Shown here piece by piece: positions 9,329 through 17,512 of a stretch of DNA of 64,000 nt. Each line of letters opens with the position of its first letter. Within the stretch, counting starts at the first letter, position 1. The notes under the pieces were generated by a model. The model made no database searches and was not told the origin of the DNA. It saw only the letters and a program-made list of their open reading frames with translations. This DNA comes from JALZUE01 sp051251725 (GTDB lineage: Bacteria > Pseudomonadota > Gammaproteobacteria > Enterobacterales > Alteromonadaceae). The stretch covers positions 1 through 64,000 of the forward strand of contig JBPOFN010000011.1 of assembly GCA_051251725.1 (NCBI GenBank). Reading direction: 5' to 3'. The position numbers were made by a program, and so were the translations under genes.

Positions 9329-9397
9329 TAAGCGAACTGCTTAACAAACGATTAAAGGGATGGGAACTGATAAGTTCACTATCTTAAAGGAATATAA

Positions 9398-10078
9398 ATG
9401 ACTGAACAAATACCAGTAATTACCATTGATGGACCAAGTGGCGCAGGTAAAGGTACAGCTGCTCGATTAGTTGCCGAACATTTAGGTTGGCAACTGCTTG
9501 ATAGCGGTGCAATTTATCGCGTATTAGCTGTTGCTATTCAGCATCACGGTATTAATGTTCAAGACGAAGAACCATTAATACCGATTGCCGCTCATTTAGA
9601 TGTGCAATTTACCACCAGTAATAAAGGCGAGAGCCAAGTTATTCTTGAAGGTGAAGATGTTTCAAATTCTATTCGTACAGAAGAAGTTGGCGCTTTAGCG
9701 TCAAAAGTAGCGGCATTTCCACGTGTTCGTGAAGCCCTATTAAGAAGACAACGTGCTTTTCGAGTATTACCTGGCTTAGTTGCTGACGGTAGAGATATGG
9801 GCACGATTGTTTTTAAAGACGCACCTGTTAAAGTTTTTCTTACGGCGACAGCAGAAGAAAGAGCCGAACGTCGATTTAATCAGTTGAAAGGTAAGGGCTT
9901 TGATGTTAAAATCGGGCGCCTTTTGGATGACATACGTCTTCGAGATGAGCGCGATCAAAACCGTGAGGTTGCTCCGCTTGTACCGGCAGAAGGTGCTTTA
10001 CTTGTTGATTCTACTGACCTTTCTATTGAAGAAGTGGTTAATAAAATCCTTTCATTTGCGAATGAAAAACTCAAGTAA
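9398..10078 (+). CDS. cmk: Cytidylate kinase
   Basis: Phosphorylates CMP and dCMP to the diphosphates. It has 226 residues (E. coli 227). The P-loop GPSGAGKGT is at residues 12-20, and VADGRDMGTIVF and the LID-like RDERDQNRE segment are present. An AAGGA ribosome site sits before the ATG. cmk directly upstream of rpsA is a conserved gammaproteobacterial pairing. Confidence 0.97.
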   Translation: MTEQIPVITIDGPSGAGKGTAARLVAEHLGWQLLDSGAIYRVLAVAIQHHGINVQDEEPLIPIAAHLDVQFTTSNKGESQVILEGEDVSNSIRTEEVGALASKVAAFPRVREALLRRQRAFRVLPGLVADGRDMGTIVFKDAPVKVFLTATAEERAERRFNQLKGKGFDVKIGRLLDDIRLRDERDQNREVAPLVPAEGALLVDSTDLSIEEVVNKILSFANEKLK

Positions 10079-10185
10079 GACAATAAATTAAATTCAAAAC
10101 CTAAAGTATGGATACGCTAGGTTCTATTAACAACCCCATGACACATTGATGTAGATTGGATTAAAAAATGAGTTCATAACAAATT
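10079..10185 (+). promoter_or_regulatory. rpsA leader, probable S1 autoregulatory region
   Basis: The 107-bp leader contains a hairpin (AACCTA / TAGGTT, 10098-10123). There is no real Shine-Dalgarno sequence before the rpsA ATG, only AT-rich sequence. A three-codon upstream reading frame (ATG AGT TCA TAA) is at 10168-10179. E. coli rpsA likewise has a structured leader with a degenerate Shine-Dalgarno through which S1 represses its own translation. The sequence here fits that model; the mechanism is inferred. Confidence 0.5.
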
Positions 10186-11856
10186 ATGACTGAAAATTTT
10201 GCACAACTTTTCGAAGAAAGTTTAAAAACAATCGAAACACGCCCTGGATCAATCATCAAGGGTACAATCGTAGCGATCACTAAAGACAACGTTTTAGTAG
10301 ACGCTGGTCTTAAGTCTGAATCTGTAATTTCAATCGATCAATTCAAAAACAATGCTGGTGAAGTAGATGTTAATGTTGGTGATGAAGTTGATGTTGCTTT
10401 AGATGCTACTGATGATGGTTTCGGCGAAACAATTCTTTCTCGTGAAAAAGCAAAACGTCACGAAGCTTGGCAAGTACTTGAAAAAGCATACGAAGAAAAA
10501 GAAACTGTTATCGGTGTTATCAACGGTAAAGTTAAAGGCGGCTTCACAGTTGAAGTTAGCGACATTCGTGCTTTCTTACCAGGTTCATTAGTTGACGTAC
10601 GTCCAGTACGTGATACTGCGCATCTTGAAGGTAAAGATTTAGAATTCAAAGTTATTAAGCTTGATCAAAAGCGTAATAACGTTGTTGTTTCTCGTCGTGC
10701 TGTTATCGAATCAGAAAGCAGTGTTGAACGTGATGCATTATTAGAATCATTACAAGAAGGCCAAGAAGTTAAAGGTATTATTAAAAACCTTACTGACTAC
10801 GGTGCATTCGTTGATTTAGGCGGCATCGATGGTCTTCTTCACATTACTGACATGGCTTGGAAACGCGTTAAGCACCCAAGTGAAATTGTTAACGTTGGTG
10901 ATGAAATCCAAGTTAAAGTTCTTAAATTCGACCGTGAGCGTACTCGTGTATCGCTAGGTATGAAGCAGTTAGGTGAAGATCCATGGGTAGCAATTGCTAA
11001 CCGTTACCCTGAAGGCGCTAAGCTTACAGGTCGTATCACTAACTTAACTGATTACGGTTGTTTTGTTGAAATCCAAGAAGGCGTTGAAGGTTTAGTTCAC
11101 GTTTCTGAAATGGATTGGACTAATAAGAACATTCACCCATCTAAAGTTGTTAACTTAGGTGATGAAGTTGAAGTAATGGTATTAGAAATTGACGAAGAAC
11201 GTCGTCGTATTTCTCTTGGTCTTAAACAATGTATCCCGAACCCATGGGAAGAGTTTGCTAAGAACTTCAACAAAGGTGATAAAGTTTCAGGTAAGATCAA
11301 GTCAATTACTGACTTTGGTATCTTCATCGGTCTTGACGGTGGTATTGACGGTCTTGTTCACTTATCAGACATTTCTTGGAATGCTGGTGAAGAAGCTGTT
11401 CGTGAATACAAGAAAGGCGATGAAATCTCAGCTGTTGTATTACAAGTTGACCCAGAGCGTGAGCGCATCTCATTAGGCGTTAAGCAAACTGAAGATGACC
11501 CGTTCAACCAGTATCTGACAGATAACAAAAAAGGTGCTATTGTTACAGGTAAAGTACTTGAAGTTGACGCAAAAGGCGCTAAGATTGAATTAGCTGAAGG
11601 CGTTGAAGGTTACTTACGTGTATCTGACATCTCTCGTGACCGTATCGAAGATGCGACTACTGAGTTATCAGTTGACGATAGTGTTGAAGCTAAGTTTATG
11701 GGTGTTGATCGTAAGAACCGCACTATTAGCTTATCTATCAAAGCTAAAGATCAAGCTGACGAACGTCAAGCAATGGACAATGTTAACCAAGCACCTACTG
11801 AAGATGCTGGTTTTGCAAATGCCATGGCTGAAGCATTCAAAAACGCTAAAGGTTAA
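10186..11856 (+). CDS. rpsA: 30S ribosomal protein S1
   Basis: RNA-binding protein that brings mRNA to the 30S subunit. It has 556 residues (E. coli 557) with six S1 (OB-fold) repeats, roughly at residues 21-87, 105-171, 192-260, 277-347, 364-434 and 451-520. The repeats show the recurring DYGAFVDLGG / DGLLHITDM pattern. Codon use is strongly biased, as expected for a highly expressed gene. It is followed by a hairpin and ihfB. Confidence 0.99.
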   Translation: MTENFAQLFEESLKTIETRPGSIIKGTIVAITKDNVLVDAGLKSESVISIDQFKNNAGEVDVNVGDEVDVALDATDDGFGETILSREKAKRHEAWQVLEKAYEEKETVIGVINGKVKGGFTVEVSDIRAFLPGSLVDVRPVRDTAHLEGKDLEFKVIKLDQKRNNVVVSRRAVIESESSVERDALLESLQEGQEVKGIIKNLTDYGAFVDLGGIDGLLHITDMAWKRVKHPSEIVNVGDEIQVKVLKFDRERTRVSLGMKQLGEDPWVAIANRYPEGAKLTGRITNLTDYGCFVEIQEGVEGLVHVSEMDWTNKNIHPSKVVNLGDEVEVMVLEIDEERRRISLGLKQCIPNPWEEFAKNFNKGDKVSGKIKSITDFGIFIGLDGGIDGLVHLSDISWNAGEEAVREYKKGDEISAVVLQVDPERERISLGVKQTEDDPFNQYLTDNKKGAIVTGKVLEVDAKGAKIELAEGVEGYLRVSDISRDRIEDATTELSVDDSVEAKFMGVDRKNRTISLSIKAKDQADERQAMDNVNQAPTEDAGFANAMAEAFKNAKG

Positions 11857-11874
11857 TCTTTACGTTTTAGGTTG

Positions 11875-11894
11875 AGGAGAGAATTTTCTCTCCT
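11875..11894 (+). terminator. Hairpin between rpsA and ihfB
   Basis: AGGAGAGAA / TTCTCTCCT arms (9 bp, minimal loop), then TGTTTATTTTAGG. It is a terminator or attenuating hairpin that would lower ihfB expression relative to rpsA. Confidence 0.65.
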
Positions 11895-11938
11895 TGTTTA
11901 TTTTAGGTTGCGAAAGCAAAATGAACACTGGAGGTCAT

Positions 11939-12226
11939 GTGACCAAATCAGAACTCATTGAAATATTGGCAGATAAATTAAGTCATTTGTCGGCTAGAGA
12001 AGTTGAATTATCAATAAAAGAAATTCTTGAGATGATGGCGCAAACTCTTTCTAAGGGTGAACGAATTGAAATCAGAGGCTTTGGTAGTTTTTCTTTGCAT
12101 TATCGAGCTCCTAGAGTAGGACGTAATCCTAAAACAGGTGAATCTGTAGAGCTTGCTGGAAAGTATGTTCCGCATTTCAAGCCAGGTAAAGAATTACGCG
12201 AAAGAGTTAATCTTTCGGTTGCGTAA
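11939..12226 (+). CDS. ihfB: Integration host factor beta subunit
   Basis: DNA-bending nucleoid protein; it forms a heterodimer with IhfA (encoded at 36735-37028). With this start it has 95 residues (E. coli 94). The start is GTG at 11939, preceded by GGAGG at 11930-11934; translation then reads (M)TKSELIEILADKL, as in the family. An in-frame ATG at 11894 would add 15 residues with no match to the family. The DNA-binding arm GRNPKTGESVEL is intact. Confidence 0.96.
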   Translation: MTKSELIEILADKLSHLSAREVELSIKEILEMMAQTLSKGERIEIRGFGSFSLHYRAPRVGRNPKTGESVELAGKYVPHFKPGKELRERVNLSVA

Positions 12227-12247
12227 TCAGTAATAAATTATAAAATG

Positions 12248-12274
12248 GCATGCTAATTAGCATGCTTTTTTTTT
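12248..12274 (+). terminator. Rho-independent terminator of ihfB
   Basis: GCATGCTAATTAGCATGC palindrome followed directly by nine T residues. A textbook terminator. Confidence 0.92.
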
Positions 12275-12303
12275 AGCTAACATTTATTGGTAGGTTTATT
12301 ATA

Positions 12304-12531
12304 GTGCGTCTGTATATAACGGTAATTTTTCTCATCTTCTTACTTACCATTGCTTTTATCTTTGGTAGTCAAAACAATCAAATTTTTACGTTAAATTATT
12401 TAATAGCCAAAACGGATATAACAGTTGCGTCTGCAGTTAGTTTATTCACTGGTCTGGGATTTCTCCTTGGCTTAGTTACGGCGTTTTTATTTCGTTTATT
12501 ACGTAAATTAAAAACTAAACAAAGCAACTAA
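12304..12531 (+). CDS. lapA: Lipopolysaccharide assembly protein A (LapA domain)
   Basis: Small inner-membrane protein of 75 residues with two hydrophobic helices (about 3-22 and 41-64) joined by a short polar stretch. This is the LapA/YciS (DUF1049) plan, including GSQNNQIFTLNYL. In E. coli LapA acts with LapB and FtsH in control of LpxC and thus LPS synthesis. It starts at GTG 12304 and lies 11 bp before lapB, a conserved operon. Confidence 0.9.
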   Translation: MRLYITVIFLIFLLTIAFIFGSQNNQIFTLNYLIAKTDITVASAVSLFTGLGFLLGLVTAFLFRLLRKLKTKQSN

Positions 12532-12542
12532 TAGAGTTATTT

Positions 12543-13712
12543 ATGCTTGAGTTAGCATTTCTTCTTTTACCTATTGCAGCCGCTTATGGCTGGTATATGG
12601 GGCGAAACAGTGTCAAACAAAATGACCAATCGGTCAAAGAGGCACTTTCTAAAAAGTTTTCTACCGGTATTAATTTTTTATTATCGAATCAACAAGATAA
12701 AGCTATCGATTATTTAATCGAAGCATTAAAGGTTGATGATGATACCGTTGAAGCACATTTTGCAATGGCAAACTTATTTCGTAAACGCGGTGAATTAGAC
12801 CGAGCATTACGTGTTCATGAACATTTAGTACATCAAAAACATTTACCGTCAAAAGAAAAACAAAAAGCAGTTTTTGAATTAGGTAAAGATTTTTTAAGTG
12901 CAGGTTTATATGATCGGGCTGAAGCTATGTTTACCCGCTTACTGAAAACTAAAATATATGGCCTTAAATCGCTAACATTTTTATTTCAAATTTATCAATC
13001 AACTAGTGATTGGAAAGAGGGGATCGCGATGGAGAAATTAGTTGTTAAACATAATGACACTAAGCTCCTTCATATTTTAGCGAACTTTTACTGTGAAAAA
13101 GCGACACAGGCATTGAAAAATAAAAATTATATTGACGTTGTCGAGTTGTTGGAAAAGGCATTATCTTTTGATCCTAAGTCATGTCGAACCAATTGGTTAT
13201 TAGCAAAAGTGTTTGAAGACCAAGAGCAATATGCAGAAGCATGTCGTTGTTATAATGAAATTTATCAGCAAGATAGTGAGTTTTTTCCTGATGTTATCGA
13301 AAATATGCATCAATGTTATATCAAACTAGATGCTGAAAAAGAGTTTTATCAGTTCTTACGCAAAGCTTATGAAGAAACAGGCTCGACGAGTTTGTTAATT
13401 AAGTATGTCGATAATATCGAACATAAACATGGCAATAAAAAAGCGCAAGACTATATGTTAACGGCGTTAAATCGACGGCCAACCATTGGCGGTTTTAAAC
13501 GCTTTGTTAAGTTACAGGCTACCGATGAGGCGAACCATGTTAGCTCGGCTGGCATTGAAATGATCAAAGGTTTAATTACCTCATATATGAAGATTAAACC
13601 AAGATATTCATGTCGAACTTGTGGTTTTAATTCAAGTACTCATTATTGGTCATGTCCGTCTTGTCATGGTTGGGAGCAACTTAAACCTGTGCGTGGTCTC
13701 GAAGGCGAATAA
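12543..13712 (+). CDS. lapB: Lipopolysaccharide assembly protein B
   Basis: A 389-residue protein (E. coli YciM 389) with an N-terminal membrane anchor (residues 1-18) and a series of TPR repeats across about 40-330. A C-terminal rubredoxin-like zinc ribbon has CRTC and CPSC. LapB delivers LpxC to FtsH for degradation, balancing LPS with phospholipid. It lies in an operon with lapA and just upstream of pyrF, as in E. coli. Confidence 0.95.
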   Translation: MLELAFLLLPIAAAYGWYMGRNSVKQNDQSVKEALSKKFSTGINFLLSNQQDKAIDYLIEALKVDDDTVEAHFAMANLFRKRGELDRALRVHEHLVHQKHLPSKEKQKAVFELGKDFLSAGLYDRAEAMFTRLLKTKIYGLKSLTFLFQIYQSTSDWKEGIAMEKLVVKHNDTKLLHILANFYCEKATQALKNKNYIDVVELLEKALSFDPKSCRTNWLLAKVFEDQEQYAEACRCYNEIYQQDSEFFPDVIENMHQCYIKLDAEKEFYQFLRKAYEETGSTSLLIKYVDNIEHKHGNKKAQDYMLTALNRRPTIGGFKRFVKLQATDEANHVSSAGIEMIKGLITSYMKIKPRYSCRTCGFNSSTHYWSCPSCHGWEQLKPVRGLEGE

Positions 13713-13861
13713 CGACGTATTTTTTTGCTATTTTATTCAATATTTTTGTCAAAGGTACTCACTTATATAGATAAGCTCCGTGCCTTTTCCTCAATCTAGG
13801 ATAAAATACCTGCCAATAGATTCGTTTTTCTAAAAGTTTAAACATTTTGAAGGAAATTATT

Positions 13862-14557
13862 ATGAATGATGCAAAAGTTGTTGTTGCATTAGATTTTGAT
13901 AACCAAGCAGATGCACTCGCATTTGTTGATAAGATAAAACCAAGTGATTGCCGGTTAAAAGTAGGCAAAGAAATGTTTACTTACTTTGGCCCTGACTTTG
14001 TTAAAGCCTTAGTGGCACGTGGTTTTGATGTTTTCCTTGATTTAAAGTTTCATGATATTCCAAACACGGTGGCGAAAGCTGTTACCGCAGCAGCCGAACT
14101 TGGTGTCTGGATGGTCAATGTGCATGCCTGTGGTGGTTTAAAAATGATGCAAAAAGCCAAAGAAGCTTTATTACCCTATGGTGACAAAGCGCCGATCTTA
14201 ATTGCCGTGACGGTATTAACCAGTATGGAAGCGAGCGACTTACTTGGTTTAGGGATTACTAAATCGCCACAAGAGCAAGTTGAACATTTGGCAAGCTTAG
14301 CTAAACAAGCAGGTTTAGATGGTGTTGTTTGCTCAGCGCAAGAAGCACAAACATTAAAGCAGCAGCTAGGCGCTGATTTTAAACTGATCACGCCAGGTAT
14401 TCGACCTGCAGGTAGCAGCTTAGACGATCAAAAACGCGTAATGACACCAATCGAGGCGATAGCTGTTGGGGTTGATTATTTGGTGATCGGTCGTCCAATT
14501 ACTAAAGCTGTTGATCCACAACAAGTTTTACAAGATATTAACACCACGCTAGGATAA
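13862..14557 (+). CDS. pyrF: Orotidine 5'-phosphate decarboxylase
   Basis: Last step of UMP synthesis. With the ATG at 13862 it has 231 residues; AAGGA lies 6 bp before it. An in-frame TTG at 13847 is less likely. The catalytic Lys/Asp array is in DLKFHDIPNTV, and the phosphate-binding GIRPAG and YLVIGRPI motifs are present. The sequence starts MNDAKVVVALDF, as usual. Confidence 0.97.
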   Translation: MNDAKVVVALDFDNQADALAFVDKIKPSDCRLKVGKEMFTYFGPDFVKALVARGFDVFLDLKFHDIPNTVAKAVTAAAELGVWMVNVHACGGLKMMQKAKEALLPYGDKAPILIAVTVLTSMEASDLLGLGITKSPQEQVEHLASLAKQAGLDGVVCSAQEAQTLKQQLGADFKLITPGIRPAGSSLDDQKRVMTPIEAIAVGVDYLVIGRPITKAVDPQQVLQDINTTLG

Positions 14558-14611
14558 ATTTTGCGTTTTTATCGCTGTAGAATTTGACAAATTCCTGATC
14601 TATTTCTAAAA

Positions 14612-14643
14612 CTATCTTTGTTACAGGATCGTAACAAAGATAG
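14612..14643 (+). other. Perfect 13-bp hairpin between pyrF and the comEA-like gene
   Basis: Arms CTATCTTTGTTAC and GTAACAAAGATAG with the 6-base loop AGGATC, about 55 bp after pyrF and 23 bp before the next ATG. No T-run follows. It may be a pyrF mRNA end or a control element in the leader of the next gene. Confidence 0.6.
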
Positions 14644-14665
14644 AAACTACACAAGGAATAGCATT

Positions 14666-14968
14666 ATGATTTACATTCGTAAAATATTTTATATCGTCTT
14701 ATTAACCCTTACACCTTTCTTTTTAGTTGCCAATGATAAAATAGCTGAAGCGGCATCACTGTCGTCAGAGGTTATTCAACTTATCGACATTAACAAAGCT
14801 GATATGAAAACCTTGGCTAAGCTTAAAGGGATCGGAAAATCGAAGGCACAAGCGATCATCAATTATCGAGAACTAAATGGTAATTTTAAATCGTTGGATG
14901 AGCTTTTAAAGATCAAGGGAATAGGTAAGAAAGTGCTTTTAGAAAATAAAGCGATGTTAACGATATAA
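14666..14968 (+). CDS. ComEA-like secreted helix-hairpin-helix protein
   Basis: A 100-residue protein with a signal peptide or membrane anchor (residues 1-21) and a C-terminal double helix-hairpin-helix domain. The latter reads DINKADMKTLAKLKGIG and LLKIKGIGKKVLLEN, the ComEA fold that binds double-stranded DNA. ComEA-type proteins pull DNA into the periplasm during natural competence; similar small proteins also occur with no proven competence role. ATG 14666 has an AAGGA ribosome site; the in-frame TTG at 14618 lies inside the hairpin and is rejected. No other competence gene is adjacent. Confidence 0.8.
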   Translation: MIYIRKIFYIVLLTLTPFFLVANDKIAEAASLSSEVIQLIDINKADMKTLAKLKGIGKSKAQAIINYRELNGNFKSLDELLKIKGIGKKVLLENKAMLTI

Positions 14969-15032
14969 CTGCGTTGATAGCTAGGCTAAGTTAGAAATTA
15001 GCTGGCTATAGTAAAATAGTGACTAGATAGTA

Positions 15033-15067
15033 AAAAGGCTTATCATGGGTAACATGATAAGCCTTTT
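15033..15067. terminator. Bidirectional terminator between the comEA-like gene and tal
   Basis: Perfect 15-bp arms (AAAAGGCTTATCATG / CATGATAAGCCTTTT) and a 5-base loop between convergent genes. There are A-runs on one side and T-runs on the other for both strands. Confidence 0.92.
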
Positions 15068-15095
15068 CTAATTTACTGATTGAAAATAATAATTA

Positions 15096-16037
15096 TTATT
15101 TAACTAGATCAGCAACTAAATCTTCTAAAATACCTTGGTCGATAGCAAACTTACGAATACCTTCAGCCAGTTTTTCAACGGCCATTGGATCTTCGTTGTG
15201 CTGCCAAGCAAAAGTTTCAGCTGTTAATTGAGTAATTTCGTCACGTGAACGCGTCTCAACATTATCAGCAGAAAGTTTAGTAACTAAAGTACCTTCGGTA
15301 TTTTGTAATTCAGTTAATAAGCCAGGTGATACTGTTAATAAATCACAACCTGCTAATTCGATCACTTCGCCAGTGTTACGGAAGCTTGCGCCCATTACCA
15401 CTGTGTTATAACCGTATTGTTTGTAGTAATTATAAATACCAGTAACAGATACAACACCTGGATCTTCAGCACTGCTGTAATCTTGACCCGTTGAAGCTTT
15501 GTACCAATCTAAGATACGGCCAACAAAAGGAGAAATCAATGTTACGTTTGCTTCAGCACAAGCTATTGCTTGAGCTTTAGAAAATAATAACGTTAAGTTA
15601 CAAGCAATGCCTTCTTTTTCTAATTGCTCAGCCGCTTTAATACCTTGCCATGTAGAGGCAAGTTTGATCAAAATACGTTCTTTAGCAATACCTGCAGCTT
15701 CATAAAGGGCAATTAACTTACGACCTTTTTCGATGCTTGCTTGAGTATCAAAAGATAAACGCGCATCTACTTCACTTGAAATACGACCAGGTACGTGTTT
15801 TAAAATCTCGCAACCGAAATTAACGATAAGCTGATCACAAACATCGCCAATATTTTTGCCACCAGCTTTTGCAATAGCATCTTCGATTAAATGTTTGTAT
15901 TGAGGTAATTTTGCCGCTTGTAAAATTAAAGACGGGTTAGTTGTTGCATCTTGTGGATGTAATGCTTTAATTGAATCTACATCGCCGCTGTCAGCTACTA
16001 CAATCGTTACTTTCTTTAATTGTTCTAATAAGTTCAT
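15096..16037 (-). CDS. tal: Transaldolase
   Basis: Class I transaldolase of the non-oxidative pentose phosphate pathway; moves a dihydroxyacetone unit between sugar phosphates. It has 313 residues (E. coli TalB 317). The Schiff-base lysine lies in ILIKLASTWQG, and the early DATTNPSL motif is present. It sits downstream of xylA and xylB on the same strand, so it would handle the xylulose 5-phosphate they generate. A terminator separates it from xylA, so it may have its own promoter. Confidence 0.97.
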   Translation of the reverse strand: MNLLEQLKKVTIVVADSGDVDSIKALHPQDATTNPSLILQAAKLPQYKHLIEDAIAKAGGKNIGDVCDQLIVNFGCEILKHVPGRISSEVDARLSFDTQASIEKGRKLIALYEAAGIAKERILIKLASTWQGIKAAEQLEKEGIACNLTLLFSKAQAIACAEANVTLISPFVGRILDWYKASTGQDYSSAEDPGVVSVTGIYNYYKQYGYNTVVMGASFRNTGEVIELAGCDLLTVSPGLLTELQNTEGTLVTKLSADNVETRSRDEITQLTAETFAWQHNEDPMAVEKLAEGIRKFAIDQGILEDLVADLVK

Positions 16038-16096
16038 TTGTTAACCTTATTCAATGATTTTTCTAATTCGCTCAGAGTTAATCGTTATAAAAATAA

Positions 16097-16127
16097 TTGC
16101 CCCGTATTCTATCGAATAACGGGGCAA
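16097..16127 (-). terminator. Rho-independent terminator of xylA
   Basis: GC-rich stem GCCCCGT / ACGGGGC extended by AT pairs and flanked on the minus strand by a T-rich tail (TTATTTTTAT). It lies between xylA and tal. Confidence 0.85.
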
Positions 16128-16150
16128 AATAACAATTTATCTTGTTGAGA

Positions 16151-17470
16151 TTAAACGTAACGGTTTACGATATTCTCAAGTAGCTCTTGGCGACCAGATT
16201 CTTGCTTAGGGTTGATGTCATTTTCTAACACTAGCTTTGATAAACTATCTAAAGAGTGATCACCAGCCATAATGCTTTGACCTAAATCACCTTTCCAACC
16301 AGCGTAACGTTGGTCAACAAAATCAGTTAAAGGTGCATCTTCAATTAATTTAGCAGCGTTGATTAATGACTTAGCCATAGTATCCATACCACCAATGTGA
16401 CCGATGAATAAATCATCACGTTCACATGATTGACGACGAAGTTTAGTATCGAAGTTAAAACCACCTGTGTCTAAACCACCAGCTTTTAAGATTTCGTACA
16501 TTACTAATGTACATTCAGCAACGTCGTTAGGGAATTGATCTGTATCCCAACCGTTTTGCATATCACCACGGTTAGCATCAATACTACCCATTACGCCTTC
16601 AGCACAAGCAACAGCAACTTCATGATGGAAACTATGACCAGCAAGCGTTGCATGGTTTGCTTCAATGTTTACATGAACTTCACCAGCAATACCGTGCTTG
16701 TGTAAGAAACCAGCAACAGTTGCAGTATCGTAATCGTACTGATGTTTAGTTGGCTCTTGTGGCTTAGGTTCAATTAATAACTTACCTTTGAAACCAATTT
16801 TATGTTTATGTTCAATAACCATTTTAAGGAAACGTGCATATTGCTCGCCTTCTTGCTTAAGGTCAGTGTTTAATAATGTATCGTAACCTTCACGACCACC
16901 CCATAAAACGTAGTTCTCACCGCCTAAACGATTGGTAACATCCATAGCATGTTTAACTTGCGCCGCAGCATAAGCATAAAGATCTGGATTAGGGTTAGTA
17001 GAACCACCAGCACAAAAACGTGCATTTGAGAATAAGTTAGCCGTACCCCAAAGTAGTTGAACACCAGTGCGGTCCATTTCTTTTTCAAAAATGTCAGCAA
17101 TGTGATTAACATTTGAGTGGAATTCTTTTAAAGAATTGCCTTCAGGTGCAATATCTGCGTCATGGAAACAGAAGTATGGAACACCTAATTTTTCAAAAAA
17201 TTCAAACGCAACTTTAGCTTTTTGTTCTGCTAATTCAAGTTGGTTACCTGTTGGTTGGATCCAAGGACGGTCAAACGTACCAGCACCAAAAATGTCAGAA
17301 CCGGCCCAACAAAAATTATGCCAATAACAAGCAGCAAAACGAAGGTGTTCTTTCATGGTTTTGCCAAGTACTACTTGGTTTTCGTCGTAGTAACGAAAAG
17401 CTAATGGATTAGTACTGCTTTCGCCTTCGAATTGGATTTTGTTTACGCTATTAAAAAATTGTTCGCTCAT
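16151..17470 (-). CDS. xylA: Xylose isomerase
   Basis: Interconverts D-xylose and D-xylulose using two divalent metals. It has 439 residues (E. coli 440; class II length). The conserved motifs are FHDADIAPEG (catalytic His-Asp), VLWGGREGYD, EPKPQEPTKHQYD and ANHATLAGHSFHHE (metal ligands). The start is ATG 17470 with GGAGAAG before it; an in-frame GTG 12 bp upstream is part of that ribosome site. It lies 42 bp after xylB, in one operon. Confidence 0.98.
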   Translation of the reverse strand: MSEQFFNSVNKIQFEGESSTNPLAFRYYDENQVVLGKTMKEHLRFAACYWHNFCWAGSDIFGAGTFDRPWIQPTGNQLELAEQKAKVAFEFFEKLGVPYFCFHDADIAPEGNSLKEFHSNVNHIADIFEKEMDRTGVQLLWGTANLFSNARFCAGGSTNPNPDLYAYAAAQVKHAMDVTNRLGGENYVLWGGREGYDTLLNTDLKQEGEQYARFLKMVIEHKHKIGFKGKLLIEPKPQEPTKHQYDYDTATVAGFLHKHGIAGEVHVNIEANHATLAGHSFHHEVAVACAEGVMGSIDANRGDMQNGWDTDQFPNDVAECTLVMYEILKAGGLDTGGFNFDTKLRRQSCERDDLFIGHIGGMDTMAKSLINAAKLIEDAPLTDFVDQRYAGWKGDLGQSIMAGDHSLDSLSKLVLENDINPKQESGRQELLENIVNRYV

Positions 17471-17512
17471 TGTCTTCTCCACTAATTTAACTAATAAAGT
17501 TATGAATATTGA

